The position numbers and the translations under genes are program-made. The notes beneath the pieces are model-generated. The model saw nothing but the letters and a program-made list of their open reading frames with translations. It was not told the origin of the DNA and did no database searches. This document shows, piece by piece, positions 49,030 through 61,000 of a DNA stretch of 64,000 nt (the stretch's first letter is position 1; the number at the start of each line of letters is the position of its first letter). Source of the stretch: Angiostrongylus vasorum (lineage: Eukaryota > Nematoda > Chromadorea > Rhabditida > Metastrongylidae); assembly GCA_018806985.1 (NCBI GenBank), contig JADANN010000443.1, positions 4,276,667 to 4,340,666 on the forward strand, read 5' to 3'.

Positions 49030-49235
49030 GGCCAGAGTTGCAAATACGTTTCGGCGCCTTCGTCTTCCTCAGGATAATTCGAGCGATGCTCCACTGAAGA
49101 ACATCCGGCTAGATGCGACGATGAAGACACCAAATCGAGAGTACGAAGGACTATGGACATTGATTCGGGTCATCGGCTCGGCTGAAGCCGAAGACGTAGA
49201 AACGTTAGCCGAATAAAGTTTATTTTACCAACGTC
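49030..49235. repeat. Short fold-back, G family
   Basis: Left end gtttcggcgccttcgtcttcc, right end gccgaagacgtagaaacgtt followed by agccgaataaagttt. The right end reads GSAEAEDVETLAE-stop. A compact 200-bp version of the 42545 element. Confidence 0.75.
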
Positions 49236-49715
49236 GTATTAGCTCATCAGTGGAAGAGTACGTATTGATCAGTTAAACCAAGCTTAAAGGAAAGTCGGTT
49301 TGTGAAATATCTCAGCATCATTGTGGTTGTGTGTTTAATGCTAACTTGTCTTCTGAAGCAATGATATCCAATACAAGTTTATTACTGAATGGTCATAACA
49401 CACCTTCGAAGTGAATTCTGATGCTGACTGCCATTTCTTTTTGCGAAGGTGCTGACTAAGAGGACAGCTGCTTATTTTCATGAAAACACTTCATTTTATT
49501 ATGTTCAAGGGGTCGCCTGGTTGTGCGACTGTGTTCGTTGAATAGGATGATGCATCACTGTGTTCGTTGAATGGGCTGATTCGCCACTGCATTCGTAGAC
49601 CGAGCAGTAAAAATATTTTGCTCTATAGTATTCCGCCATGTTGGACTTCGTCTTATTTTCGCTGTGCTAACCCCGAACTTGGCTAATTGAACTTCTATAA
49701 AGAATGGAAAGGCAA

Positions 49716-49922
49716 CGCGTTAGATGTTGATCAATCCCGCTGGAACGAGCCATGCTCTCGACCGCATTAAGCTTTGAAGAGGGTTTATTATCCTTCCAAA
49801 CGACTGTGGCACTATTTTATACACTCAGAATGGATGGGAGCTTCCATTTGCCCCGGGCCTGTTATCGAACTAATGACGATATATGTATTGCAGAAACCTC
49901 CTAACATTTTGCGTTGCATGCA
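49716..49922 (-). repeat. Decayed S1 SINE
   Basis: gatgttgatcaatcccgctg, tattatccttccaaacgac and gttatcgaactaatgacg preserve the S1 order on the minus strand. Confidence 0.6.
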
Positions 49923-50362
49923 CACCTAATTGGACCTTCAAATAAGCTACTATAAAGTACGATCGAAAAATTGAGACAGCTTACATAATGGCGAAGAATG
50001 TCACACGAACTATTTATTGTATCATACATAGGAAATGGAATTATCCTAGTTTGATGTACAGCTGCTGCAAAAGGTATCGGATTTTATCTGTAACACACCC
50101 ATAGTTGGTTCTATAAATTTCACTTCTCTACTGAGTTATGTTTTCTACGGTGTACCTTTATGAGAACTCTGTCAAAAAGTGTATAGGGTGCTACCATCGT
50201 GAGAAAAGCTGGGTGTAGTTTCTGTAGTTCAAGCGATTTCGATTTAAGGTAAACAATTCGCATCAGTTCTGTATATTTAATATTTATGTAGTCGTTTAGT
50301 AAATTCTAAATATGGAGCAACGTACTTTTCATATGAAGTCTTAAGTTTAAGTTACGACGAAC

Positions 50363-50990
50363 TTAGAGGGTATATTTTTTGCCTGCTATACCCACCACGG
50401 TGTTTCTCTTAGCGCGAATTCTAGCCGTGAACAGTTCTTGCTTTAAAGCCGAAGTAGATCCACTACGAAACCTACTAATCGTCTTTAAATTCTTGTTGCT
50501 TTTTTCTGTGATTTCGCAAATATTGCTTGTTTCCTCATCGTTTCGTAGGATGTCTTTAGACAACATTTTCGAGAAGACCAAAGAGATAATGATCACTATG
50601 GAGTCACCCAATTTTCTCCTTGAATACTCCTTTCTTGGTGTACTGAGAAAACTAATTTTCAAACCGACCTTCATTTAACCGATCTGAGCAGAACAGTTTT
50701 GTTTCGTCACACATTGTTGGGCCTTTGGATTTACTGTGTTCCGCGATCTATTGAATGGTAGCGTTTGATTGTTGAACAGCTGTTGATCGTACTTTGGTAG
50801 ACCTACATCATAGTTCATGTAATCATTCAATTCCGACGTCAAAAGGCATTTACCAAACAACGATGGAAAAGAATTTGTTAACTGAAGGACTAGCATAATC
50901 TCATAGTGACCATACGTTCGCCACAAATCCTGTGATATCGGCCGACTTTGGCGGGGTTTTGATACGTTTTGACCTTAGTCACTAATTTCA
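50363..50990 (-). pseudogene. Interrupted open frame of unknown origin (about 200 codons)
   Basis: One minus-strand frame stays open from about 50990 to 50363 except for a single TAA at 50675. It reads ISQDLWRTYGHYEIMLVLQ, then SELNDYMNYDVGLP and NPKAQQCVTKQNC, then after the stop MKVGLKISFLSTPRKE to the end. It resembles a protein fragment more than repeat noise, but I do not recognise the family. It could be a decayed transposon ORF or gene exon. Confidence 0.35.
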
Positions 50991-51503
50991 CTTTTGTCTT
51001 GTTTCCTAATTCAACCCAACAAAAAGTAGTCTAACTTTTATGCATTTGCTCATCGTCGATGTTTTCTTGGATACCATCCAAGTTAGAGCTTAAAATGGTT
51101 CATTCATCGCGTCGTAGCCGATCATCTGTTCCGATAACCTCACAGCGAAGTCCTAGGCCTAAATTCTAGTTGTGTACTAATCATGTCCACAGAGACTGAC
51201 AGAGTTGTGCGAAGCTCTAGTGTGCAAAGTGTACTGGATCAGAAATTGTTCCACATGCATCAGTTCAGTGATTTGTTTCTGTAGTACACGCATCGTTAGT
51301 GATTACTTTATCGCCTGAGTTTTTCAAATCGGTTTTTGTAGCAGTCGGCAATCTCTCACCCATCAATTCTTTTATCACATTTTCTATATGTTACCGTCAC
51401 TTAACAACATATTCTTCTAACGTCACAGTAACTGACGAATCCATGAGCTTCTTATTTTTTTCGGTACATTGGTAAATAACATTTTCTACGTAAGCTATTC
51501 TGC

Positions 51504-51885
51504 AGGGGGGCGATTAGCACAATGGTAGTGATGCTCGTCATCACGAGCATGGTGCTAGTTCGATTTCGCCTCGGGCTCACGAAGCCTCTTATCATCCCTC
51601 TGGGGTCGAGAAATTGGTAATGGACTTGTCCGGGGAAAAATAGCTCGTTGCAGTCCAAATGGAGGACTCTCCAGTCTGGCCATCCCAGAACTCCAGAGAG
51701 AATGAACTCGACCGGTATTCTACGACGTTCAAGATGAAATGAAAATCCTCAAGTAGCAACCGAAATCACAAGTTGGAAGATCTTCGTGGACACTGGATGC
51801 GAGAAAACGAATTGAATGTGAGAAGTGCTGAAGTGCTTGGATCTGCATAGTAGACGTGAAGACGGGTCAAATAAAATAAAATAAT
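51504..51885 (+). repeat. tRNA-like SINE, S2, full-length reference copy
   Basis: gggcgattagcacaatggta (A-box-like), gtgctagttcgatttcgcc (B-box-like), a body of about 300 bp with gtcctccatttgg (reverse sense), ccagaactccagagaga and agaagtgctgaagtgc, ending in an (A/T)-rich aaataaaataaaat tail. Confidence 0.8.
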
Positions 51886-52094
51886 AAACAAGCTGTTCTT
51901 TCTACAAGTGGATTTATAGCATTATTATCAACACTTGGCCAAAACTATTTTCACTTTAGCCATGAGAAGGACAGAGCTCGTGCAGTGTCAGGAACTGATT
52001 TTTTTTTCCAAGAAAATGCCAGTTAAGTCTATACTTGTCCCTATCGTGCTCAAGGGATACCCAATAAGGTCTGTCCCTAAGGAAGTCTGTAGAA

Positions 52095-52890
52095 CATTAG
52101 CTTATCTACAATGATGCTGAGATATTTGCAAAACTGCGGACCGCAGGTATGTGCGGTGGGGGTCGAACACGCGATTACCATTTCCGTGGGCTATCGCGTT
52201 CACTACCTTACCATGCGGGTTCTTCGTTTCGCCTTTCTGTCAGCCGTATTTCTAACTTATACGTGCTGTTAGCAATAACCCGTCAACGGGATTGATCTGA
52301 GGAGCACAAATGGGTATTGAGCCCACTAAAGCTGAAGCTGTATAACAAATCACAGTGTAATCACTTTTTATTCACTGCCTATTCTTTTTTTCATGGCAGG
52401 GTATGATGTGGAATGTGATCACAGTGATTCTGAGATGCCATGAAACCTGCCCCGATCCTGCCATGAAAAAAAGAATTCATGGCAGGGGTATGATGTGGAA
52501 TGTGATCACAGTGATTCTGAGATGCCATGAAACCTGCCCCGATCATGCCATGAAAAAAGAATAGGCAGTAAATAAAAAGTGATTACATTGTGATATGTAC
52601 TACACCTTCAGCTTAACTGAGTTCACTGCCGATTTGTGCTCCCCAGAGGAATCTTATTAACGGGTGATTGCTGATAGCACCTATAAAACACGTCTGAGAG
52701 AAAGGGGAAACGAAGGACCTGAATGGTGTGGTGGTGAACGCGTTAGCTCAGGAAAGAGCAATAGCGTGTTCGGTGCCCAACGCAGACACATGCGGCCCTG
52801 AGTTTGCAAATATCTCAGCATCACTTTGGTTTTAATTCACATCATACCCTCCCTTGGAAAAAAGAATAGGGAGCAAATAAAAAGTGTTTA
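52095..52890. repeat. Inverted pair of E-family copies with tandem hairpin units at the centre
   Basis: 52095-52390 is an E copy reading one way and 52560-52890 is an E copy reading the other way. The centre has two nearly identical units of about 86 bp (52391-52475 and 52477-52562), each beginning tcatggcagg and ending cctgccatga or catgccatga. The whole is a roughly 800-bp near-palindrome. Confidence 0.88.
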
Positions 52891-54286
52891 CATCAGGTTT
52901 TTCGTCTAGAATCGTGGTGAATCTAACCATCGCTTTGCCATTGTTCCTGCTATGTACTTGTCATCCCATGATCTCCGTCATTAAGGTCTCATGTCCAGTG
53001 GTTGTCTTTAAGACGCATAACATGTGCTGTTTGTAGGTGACTAGTGATATTTTAGCGGATAGGACAGCATACTTGGCCTTCTACTCTCCGCGTTGTTTAC
53101 TGATTAGGATTCCGTCTCCACTTGCATACGCTTGTATCCCCACTAGTATCACCATTTGATTCTTGTTCGACTCCTCTTTTATCCTTTAACCCCGTCTACG
53201 TGGCTCCCAAATTTCCGAAATGTACGACGCTAGTTGTGTGGTCAAGAAACAGAACCGGATGCTTTATTGTCTTGCCAGTTACATTTTCTATGTTCTTGTA
53301 TTTCCTCGGAGCGATTGCTGCTGAGCTGTGGCGCTAACTCGTTTATTACGAAGATATTCCTTTCCGTAAGCATCACTGCGTTAAAGTGACTAATGCCGTT
53401 CCTCGTGATCATTCCTTTCTTTACGTATTGCGAAAGACCGGTCTTTTCATGCATGTTGTCAAGTCACGTAGCATTCGTTTTGCCGGCTAAAGCTTTTTGT
53501 TGTATGGAACATTTCACTAGTTAAACTAATATTATGCTGCCATCGACCATCGCCTTTCATCCCCATGCTATTCCATATCACGCTTCGCATCACGTCTAAA
53601 TTGATCCTGACTAATTTTAATGAGACCATGTCGAAATCCTATCTTCCTTTTGATGGTAATAGCACTTTGGGAGAGCGAAATTCTGGTCGTGAGTTTGCTG
53701 CACAGTTCATAGAGCATCTTTATATACTAAGTGAAATTTGATGATAATTCTCTAATGTATATGTTGAGACGTAAACAGCGAACATGAGCAAAGTTAGCTC
53801 TTATGAACATCTTTTGAATCGTTGGTGCAGATTCAGGTCGTTAGTTGTTCAATAAAGCCATGTTCATGGTCTCGAACATATTAACAACAAGAGAAGGCCA
53901 ACAATGTCGGTCCTTTTTCCTCTCGAATGTTTCGAGGAAACGTTCTACGTAATCACAAGCGGTGCTTAGTAGCTAGTGTTTTCTCGTCTCATTCGGTACT
54001 AAATATCGTTCTTGCGCTCATTACCTTGCGTTATCTGAGCCTCAAGGTAGGGATCCGACGCTATAGTGCGTACGTTACAAGATCAAATTTGTCGCTTTAT
54101 TCGCTTCAGTTCTTGGCTGCCTAAGGAGCAGATTACAACAGCTTCTTTATACTCGCTCTATCAAACGGTGCGGTTTCGAGGGGTTTCCAGGTCTGACAAA
54201 TTAGGTCCTCTATTTCTATTGTTTATGCTAGAAATTTTAATCACAAGTGATGTGCTAGGTATCATTAAGGAAGGTGAGTATATATG

Positions 54287-54288
54287 GT

Positions 54289-54373
<85 letters not shown>
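54287..54373. repeat. (TA)n microsatellite
   Basis: About 86 bp of uninterrupted TA about 650 bp before the first recognised larp-5 exon. Open Ile-Tyr frames across it are meaningless. Confidence 0.99.
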
Positions 54374-54375
<2 letters not shown>

Positions 54376-54559
54376 CTCAGAGTAAAAGTGGGACATATTT
54401 ATGTACGACTGCGGACCATGCTTCCAACCCACTTGATTAAAAAATTCTGGTTTAATTGACGTGCAGGATACAGCTCGTATCTACATACACACATCAGTAC
54501 GCACACGCTTCCATTAATATGTCGCAGTCGAAAATGGCCGAGAGTAATACAAAAACGGC

Positions 54560-54680
54560 GTCAGTTGGTGCAGTGGATAACACGTGAGCTTCCGAATAAG
54601 GTAGTCGATGGTTTGATGTGCAGCTGAGGTTGCAAATTTTGCCGATATCTCAGCATCCTTGTGGTTATCGAACTACATTC
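54560..54680 (-). repeat. tRNA-like head joined to the end of family E
   Basis: gttggtgcagtggataacac looks like an A box; gcaaattttgccgatatctc and catccttgtggttatc match the E-family end. Just upstream, an ATG at 54521 opens a short frame (MSQSKMAESNTKTAS) that the repeat interrupts. Confidence 0.5.
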
Positions 54681-55019
54681 AGAGGGTATAAGTAAAATCC
54701 ATTTTCCTGGAATCCACATTCGTTGTGGCAACTACAGTGTTGCTTTTTGGAGATGTAGTACTTATATTCGCGATCTAAATCGTTAGAGTTCCCCTCACAT
54801 GTTGAGAACCAGTTAAAATCATGCATATTATTGAATAGTAAAGCAAATAACGTAAATATAAGGACGCGTGGAATACAAAGGAATTGTAACGTTTAGATTG
54901 TATACATGAAGTCTAACAATATATCATCTTGTCCACTAATTAGAAGGTTTTTTGCAGTCATCAGATCTGCCGTTACTTCACTCTTTTCCTAATATCGAAT
55001 ATCTTCTGTCGGATTTTAG

Positions 55020-58000
55020 GCTATCCAGATAGATCGTAGCCAGATCGAACGAATAGTTGGCGATCTCGACAAAGTGCCCCCTCCTCCAATTGACGCGCCG
55101 CCTGCTCCTCAGCTTCCTTATTGGTGAATAGTTTTCTGTTTGTGTTTTTTGTTTCTTGTAAATGATGCTAACCTTTTCATGACAACGTCATTTTAAACTC
55201 TCAAAATGAATAGTGTGGTCAGGTTCACCACCGAATGCCGTAATAACTTGGTGAATTGTGATGCACCTGCGATGTCGACAACTAGCGCACCGTCACCGAT
55301 TCCGCCACCACTTCCAATGCCAGACCTCAAACAACAACTTAAAGCACAACTTGAATACTACTTCTCGAGGTACATTATTCAATATTTTGGCTCTGATTAT
55401 TTTGTAGCAACCAGATAAATAGTCATTGAAAGATTTGCATCATGCCATGCGATGCTAGGTTGCTGAACAATGTCACTTTTCCGCAGGTGTCTGCGGTGGG
55501 GAACGAACGCGCTATTGTCCTTTCCGGGGAGTAACGCGTTCACCTACACACCATGCGGGTCCTTCGTTTCGCCTGTCTCCAGGCTAGTTCTATCGATCTC
55601 TGCCATCAGCAATCACCCGTCAGCGGGATTGATCTAGGGAGCGCAAATCGGCAATGAACCCAGAGACTGAATTGTACAAGGTACATCTCCATGTGGCGGA
55701 TAAAGAGGCAAACGTGGATCTAAGCTACCTTATACTTCCCATAGGAAGCGAGTGAATTCAGGAAATAGGCTACTTGGCTCTTACGCTTGGATTGGGTTAT
55801 ATTTCCTTATACAAGTAATACATTCATGCATAGTGAGTGTACCGATATGTATAAAGGTCTTCGTGAATTTTATCTGAGTTGGTCCAACCTGAAAAGCATG
55901 TTCTGAGATAACTGGAAAGTATTTAATGTAGGGAGGACCAGAGTCTCCTCTAACAGGTAAATCTGACTTTTACTTCTAGCTGGCCCAAAAAGCTATTTTT
56001 GAGTTCACCCAGATTCCGTTAAAATGGTCCTAGGCATCCTTTTGCCAAAATACACTAAAAGAGAAAGTATTTATATGAAAAGTGTGACTTCTCGTGTTCA
56101 TCAAGCGATCAGAGACGTCTGTGAAGCTTTGGCGCACTACAGAGCCGTTTGGAGACTACCGCTAGTGCGTACTTAAGTCAATGGAATGGGTAATGGAATT
56201 ACAGATGAAATAATTGATAGGACGACGACATCATTTTTAGAACGGAAAGCCAGAGAGACTATACAAGAGGGATTTTTGAAATTCTGCTCGTATCTGTTCT
56301 TTAAATGAAGGATTATCGCTGTTGACCGAAAGTGAAGAGTTCCTCATATAGTCATGAAGAATTCGGTTCTTTCAGAGAGAACCTCATAACTGATCGATAT
56401 CTGCGGTGTCAAATGGATGCGGATCAATTTGTTCCTATATCTATAATTGCTGGATTTCGGAAGATCGTTCAGCTCACCAATGACTACAATCTGATTCTGC
56501 AGGTTTTGAGAGGTAACTATAGGTTCTGTTCCTCTCTCTCTCTCTCTCTCTTATAAAAGACATGTAAATAGTGGAAACGTTTAAAGAAGTAAAGTACCAA
56601 CCTGTTATGTATCATAACAGACTTCATGCTTATTAAAAAGAGAATGAGGTGTCGTTGTGGAAGTTGCAGTTTCAAGGGGGTGGACCTTCTTTCTTAAACA
56701 ATTTCTCCTTTGCTTAGTGATTCTTTAACTACGTATTGCTATCCTTATTGGACATATGGTGTAAATTACAGATTATACATGTATTAGTATTACCGACTTA
56801 TTTTCAGAGTCAAATCAAGTGGAAGTGGATGAACGTGGAGAAAAAGTGCGTTCCGTTTGCCGACGATGCACTATCATTTTGAGGGAAATTAGTGAACAGC
56901 ATAGAGACGAAGTCGAGAAAATGTTGTCTGGCGGACCATCTTATGTCGATCTCAAGTATGGCCTCAACAACAGCTGGTACGTGACATTCGACAACGAAGA
57001 GACTACGCAACAGGCTTATCTTCACCTTCAAAACATGAACATTACGTTTAATAACAAGCCAATATGCGTAAGTGTTTGTGTCTGTCATGTTCATATGAAA
57101 CTATTAAATTCCCCGGGTGTTTTTGTTCGTCGTCTGACATCGTGCAATAATCGTGCTTCAGGCTCGCATTAAAGCAGGGGGACCTCCAAGCGATCTGCCA
57201 CCTATCGACAGAGTGCCAGCACAGGTGTCTTTTCAATTTTTTTTCTTTTTTACTTGCGAGAGGATGGATAGGGGAGAAGAGAGATAAGGCTTTCTTTACC
57301 GGTTACTGCTTTGAAATAAATTTTAATTGATTATCCAATTGTACCTTTCAGTGGATATCGATTGATTTACTTTCCTGTCTGTTTACTTGAATACTTCACA
57401 TTAGGTCTTAACATGAGGGTCCCATTATGTCTTCTTTTCGTTTTGTTGTGTAGTAACCGTCACCGATAGGTGTGTGATCAAGTTCGGACGTAGATTCGTG
57501 TATAACTTGAGGATCTATCATCTTCACTCCTCACTAATATCCTGAATGCTGGTCGAACGTGGTTTTTGCTATGAACCCGAGATGCCTGTGTGGATCGGAG
57601 AGAATTTTGTTGCCTTGCGATCCTAATTATTCCAGGATGATAGCGAATCCTATGATTAAACCATCGATCGTTCGAGAATGACGTAATGAGCTAAATCTTG
57701 ATATTGTTTTCTTGAAGTCGCACTCCTTACATAAGGGCAGAGGTGTTCTCTCACCATAGGTTTGAGATTTGGCCCACCATTTTAGTCTGGTTCTGCAAGA
57801 GATTCTAATTTGTTTAATAGGTAATAGTATCTATTTTTTCACATTCGAGTTATATTTAAACAGTATCGTAAAGTGAACCGGTCCCGAATGTTTATCCAGC
57901 ATACTCTTAACCTCCTTGTCACACCTTTGACGAAGAAGGAGATGTTTTCGGTTAGATTTATTCGAAGTAAATGATTTTCCAGTACTTCAAATAGAAGTTA

Positions 58001-61000
58001 GTTCCTCACTTTATACTAAAAATCGAATGCCGGGGAATTTCTTCAGGACATTCATGACGGCATGCACTCGTTTAAGTGCGTCTGACTGAAAGTAATTGCG
58101 CTTCCCAAATTTGAATGAGCTTCTCTGAGCTCCTGTTGAACTTTATTGATTGGAACGGTAAACAAATGAGATCTGTAGGTATTTTGCAACAAGGTACAAG
58201 TGTTCTTCTTCTACTGCGATGGAATTTTGATATTTTGGAGCACACAGTTTGTTCCTATTCCCGATTGGCTTGTATTCCAAACGGCGAAGCATTTGAACAA
58301 TAGAGGTTTCGTAGAACAGGACTGGGTGGGCGTCTTTCAATGCATCGTTGGGTTTTCTAGCTGTTGCATCAGCGATAACGTTTCTAAAGTACAATTCTTT
58401 ATCTCCAGCCTTTTTACAAACTTGAATTTTAAACAGATTTGGAATGCAAAGTACCTATTTGAGGAGTTATTTATATTCATAAGGGAGCTAGTTTAAAGAG
58501 TCTTCTACCAGCCTATCACATTGGCGAGTTATCAAGCTCTCTATCTTGAAAAATTTGCGGAAGTTGCGGATAAACGTACTTTTTCTAAAATATCTACAAA
58601 AGTGCTTAAAGTTCTTACCGGTGAACTATTCTGGTTCCTTAGATGAAGTGACAGCTTGCAACGTATAGCTGGTCTGTAGCTGACCGAAACGAAGTAACTT
58701 TATGGGAAGTCTCTAGAGATCATCCATGACAGGTCTTGTATATCTTCCATTTCCTGATTCTTTAAACTACTTGCTGATGTTGTTCTCTCTCTTTACCAGT
58801 AAGTGCCTCTGTCCACTTGTCACTCCTATGTCAGATCAGGTGTGGTTTTTTGTGCTATCAGATTTACGTCTATATCTATCCTCTATCGAACTAGCCGAGA
58901 GACAGGCGAAAGGAAGGACCCGCATGGTGTGTTGGTGAACGCGTTAACCCCCGGAAAGGGTGATAGTGGCGTTTATTCCCCACCGCAGACACCTGCGGTC
59001 CGGAGTTTTGTAAATATCTCAGCATCGTTGTGGTTGTATTACGTCTATATCTTGAAAATATCAATACTTTGTTGTTACTCGGCCACTTGTTTGTGAACTT
59101 TTTGCCGATCTTAATTTCACCTTGATACATCTTTATAAAGTTGAGGATTTTTATACATTTGTGAGCTCTCTCGTCATCCTGTTTACTTTGATGTTCATCA
59201 GCTTGTTGATGTTTATTCGGTTAAGAGATCGCCCTAAGCATTCGATATGTTTGTTGACGTCCGCCTATCTGGACTTCTTGGTGGCGTTTTTCCTAATTTC
59301 ATCAGTTGTTTTAGACAGATATAACCATCATGAAACGATTAAGAACGAAGACGAAGAGCAAAGTTTATAGCGGAGACAAATTTTATGACAAAAATCAATT
59401 TTTCGTTCAAAATTTTCGAAAGGAACTGGGAGAGGAACTCTCCTTCTTCGTGACCGGCATTGTTGTTATTGATTCGAAAGTTTCTTCTTGCTGAATCATA
59501 GCAGTGAGGAAGAAGTGTGGTTCCTGAATATGCAGCCTAATCGTCGCAGTACTTATCGTTCGATCCGGAGTGGAATCCTTTAACCCTTTCACGGCCATGC
59601 GCATTGACTTCAATATGTACGCTGCTGTACGTTTCGGACCTTACATCTTGATTTCAATGCTCATCTCGAATGCACTCCAATGACGCGCAGTTGTGAAAGG
59701 ATTAATTCAAAGCGCCATGAGCAGATTTGTAAGCCTTCACGCTGCCGTGCTAAGGGATTCCCCCCATGATGTATTCTAGAGCGGCCTAACATATCTGGAT
59801 ATCTGGAATAACAACACGGTTCATGTACGAATTCGTGTCAATTCATACGTCATCGTCAACATAGGGTTGAAATTTTGACAATTCCTGTCTAGTATGAGAA
59901 GGTACGCCTCATTTCTAGCTAACGTTTAAACATTCTAGAATATTAGTGTTTTCGAATCTGGTTGTATACGAATAACAATGTCGTGAAACAAACACATCGA
60001 ACGTTATTCAGCTTGAGAGAAGCGGTAAAAAAGTCAACAAATGTATTATACATGAATTTTTTCCACGTAGTTCTGCTATTATGTCAAAAGCGTTTTATTC
60101 CAGATACCGGAACCGGTGATTACTGAACCACAATTGTACACACCATTATACGAGCTGGGACAACTTCTAGCTAGCTATGGCTATGTCCCACGGGCAACAT
60201 TTCGACCAGGCGCCACGGTGGTTCATGTTCAGGATGATGTCCAACAACGAATAAACAGGCACGGACATTCTTCCCAACAACGACACTCCAATCCAGGACG
60301 ATGTAGGGGTTTTCTCCAACCTTTTTTAAAGACACAGTCATAATGCAGTGGATTATGATGACGCAAACAAAACGTTGATGGTTACATAGGTAATTGTGTA
60401 CGACCATGACTTCATGATCTTTAAAGTGAAATTATTAAGTATTATTGCTGGTTTACTTTGGCGAATTTATGAGCATTAGCCCTTCATCCAATCCTATTTC
60501 ATTTCCTGTTGATTTTACTATCTTTGTTCGCTAAATATTCAATGTTTTTAGCTGGTCGATTGTATACTTCCGGAGCGAACGGTTATCCCATCCATTCAAA
60601 TGGTGGCATGCCAACCCATTCTTCGGCCGGAATCAATGGAACCATCCCATCAACGTCGCAGTATAATGGGATGGATCGACGTCACACACGGGAGCAAAAT
60701 ATATCACGGTGCAGCAGAGGGCAGAGCAGTGGATTTGCTCCACGTCGTGGAACCGGTGATCGTACCTACCATCAAGGTCAGTACGGACCCATGCTGCGGT
60801 GGAATTACTGCATTTCAGTAAGATCAATAGCGGATCTGAGTCTGGTGAACTAATGAGTAATTGTAGATCTGTTCACGGTAATGCAGTGTGTACATTGTTC
60901 CTCACATTCGAATTGTAGTCCGCATCGTATAATTTTTATGCCTTGTCGTGCCAATCCAAAAATTTGCAAAATGCTTTCTTTAAACTTAAAGTTTCTAGGA

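Noticed and set aside
54066..54459. Open frames with Ile-Tyr runs
   Set aside because: Translation of the (TA)n tract.
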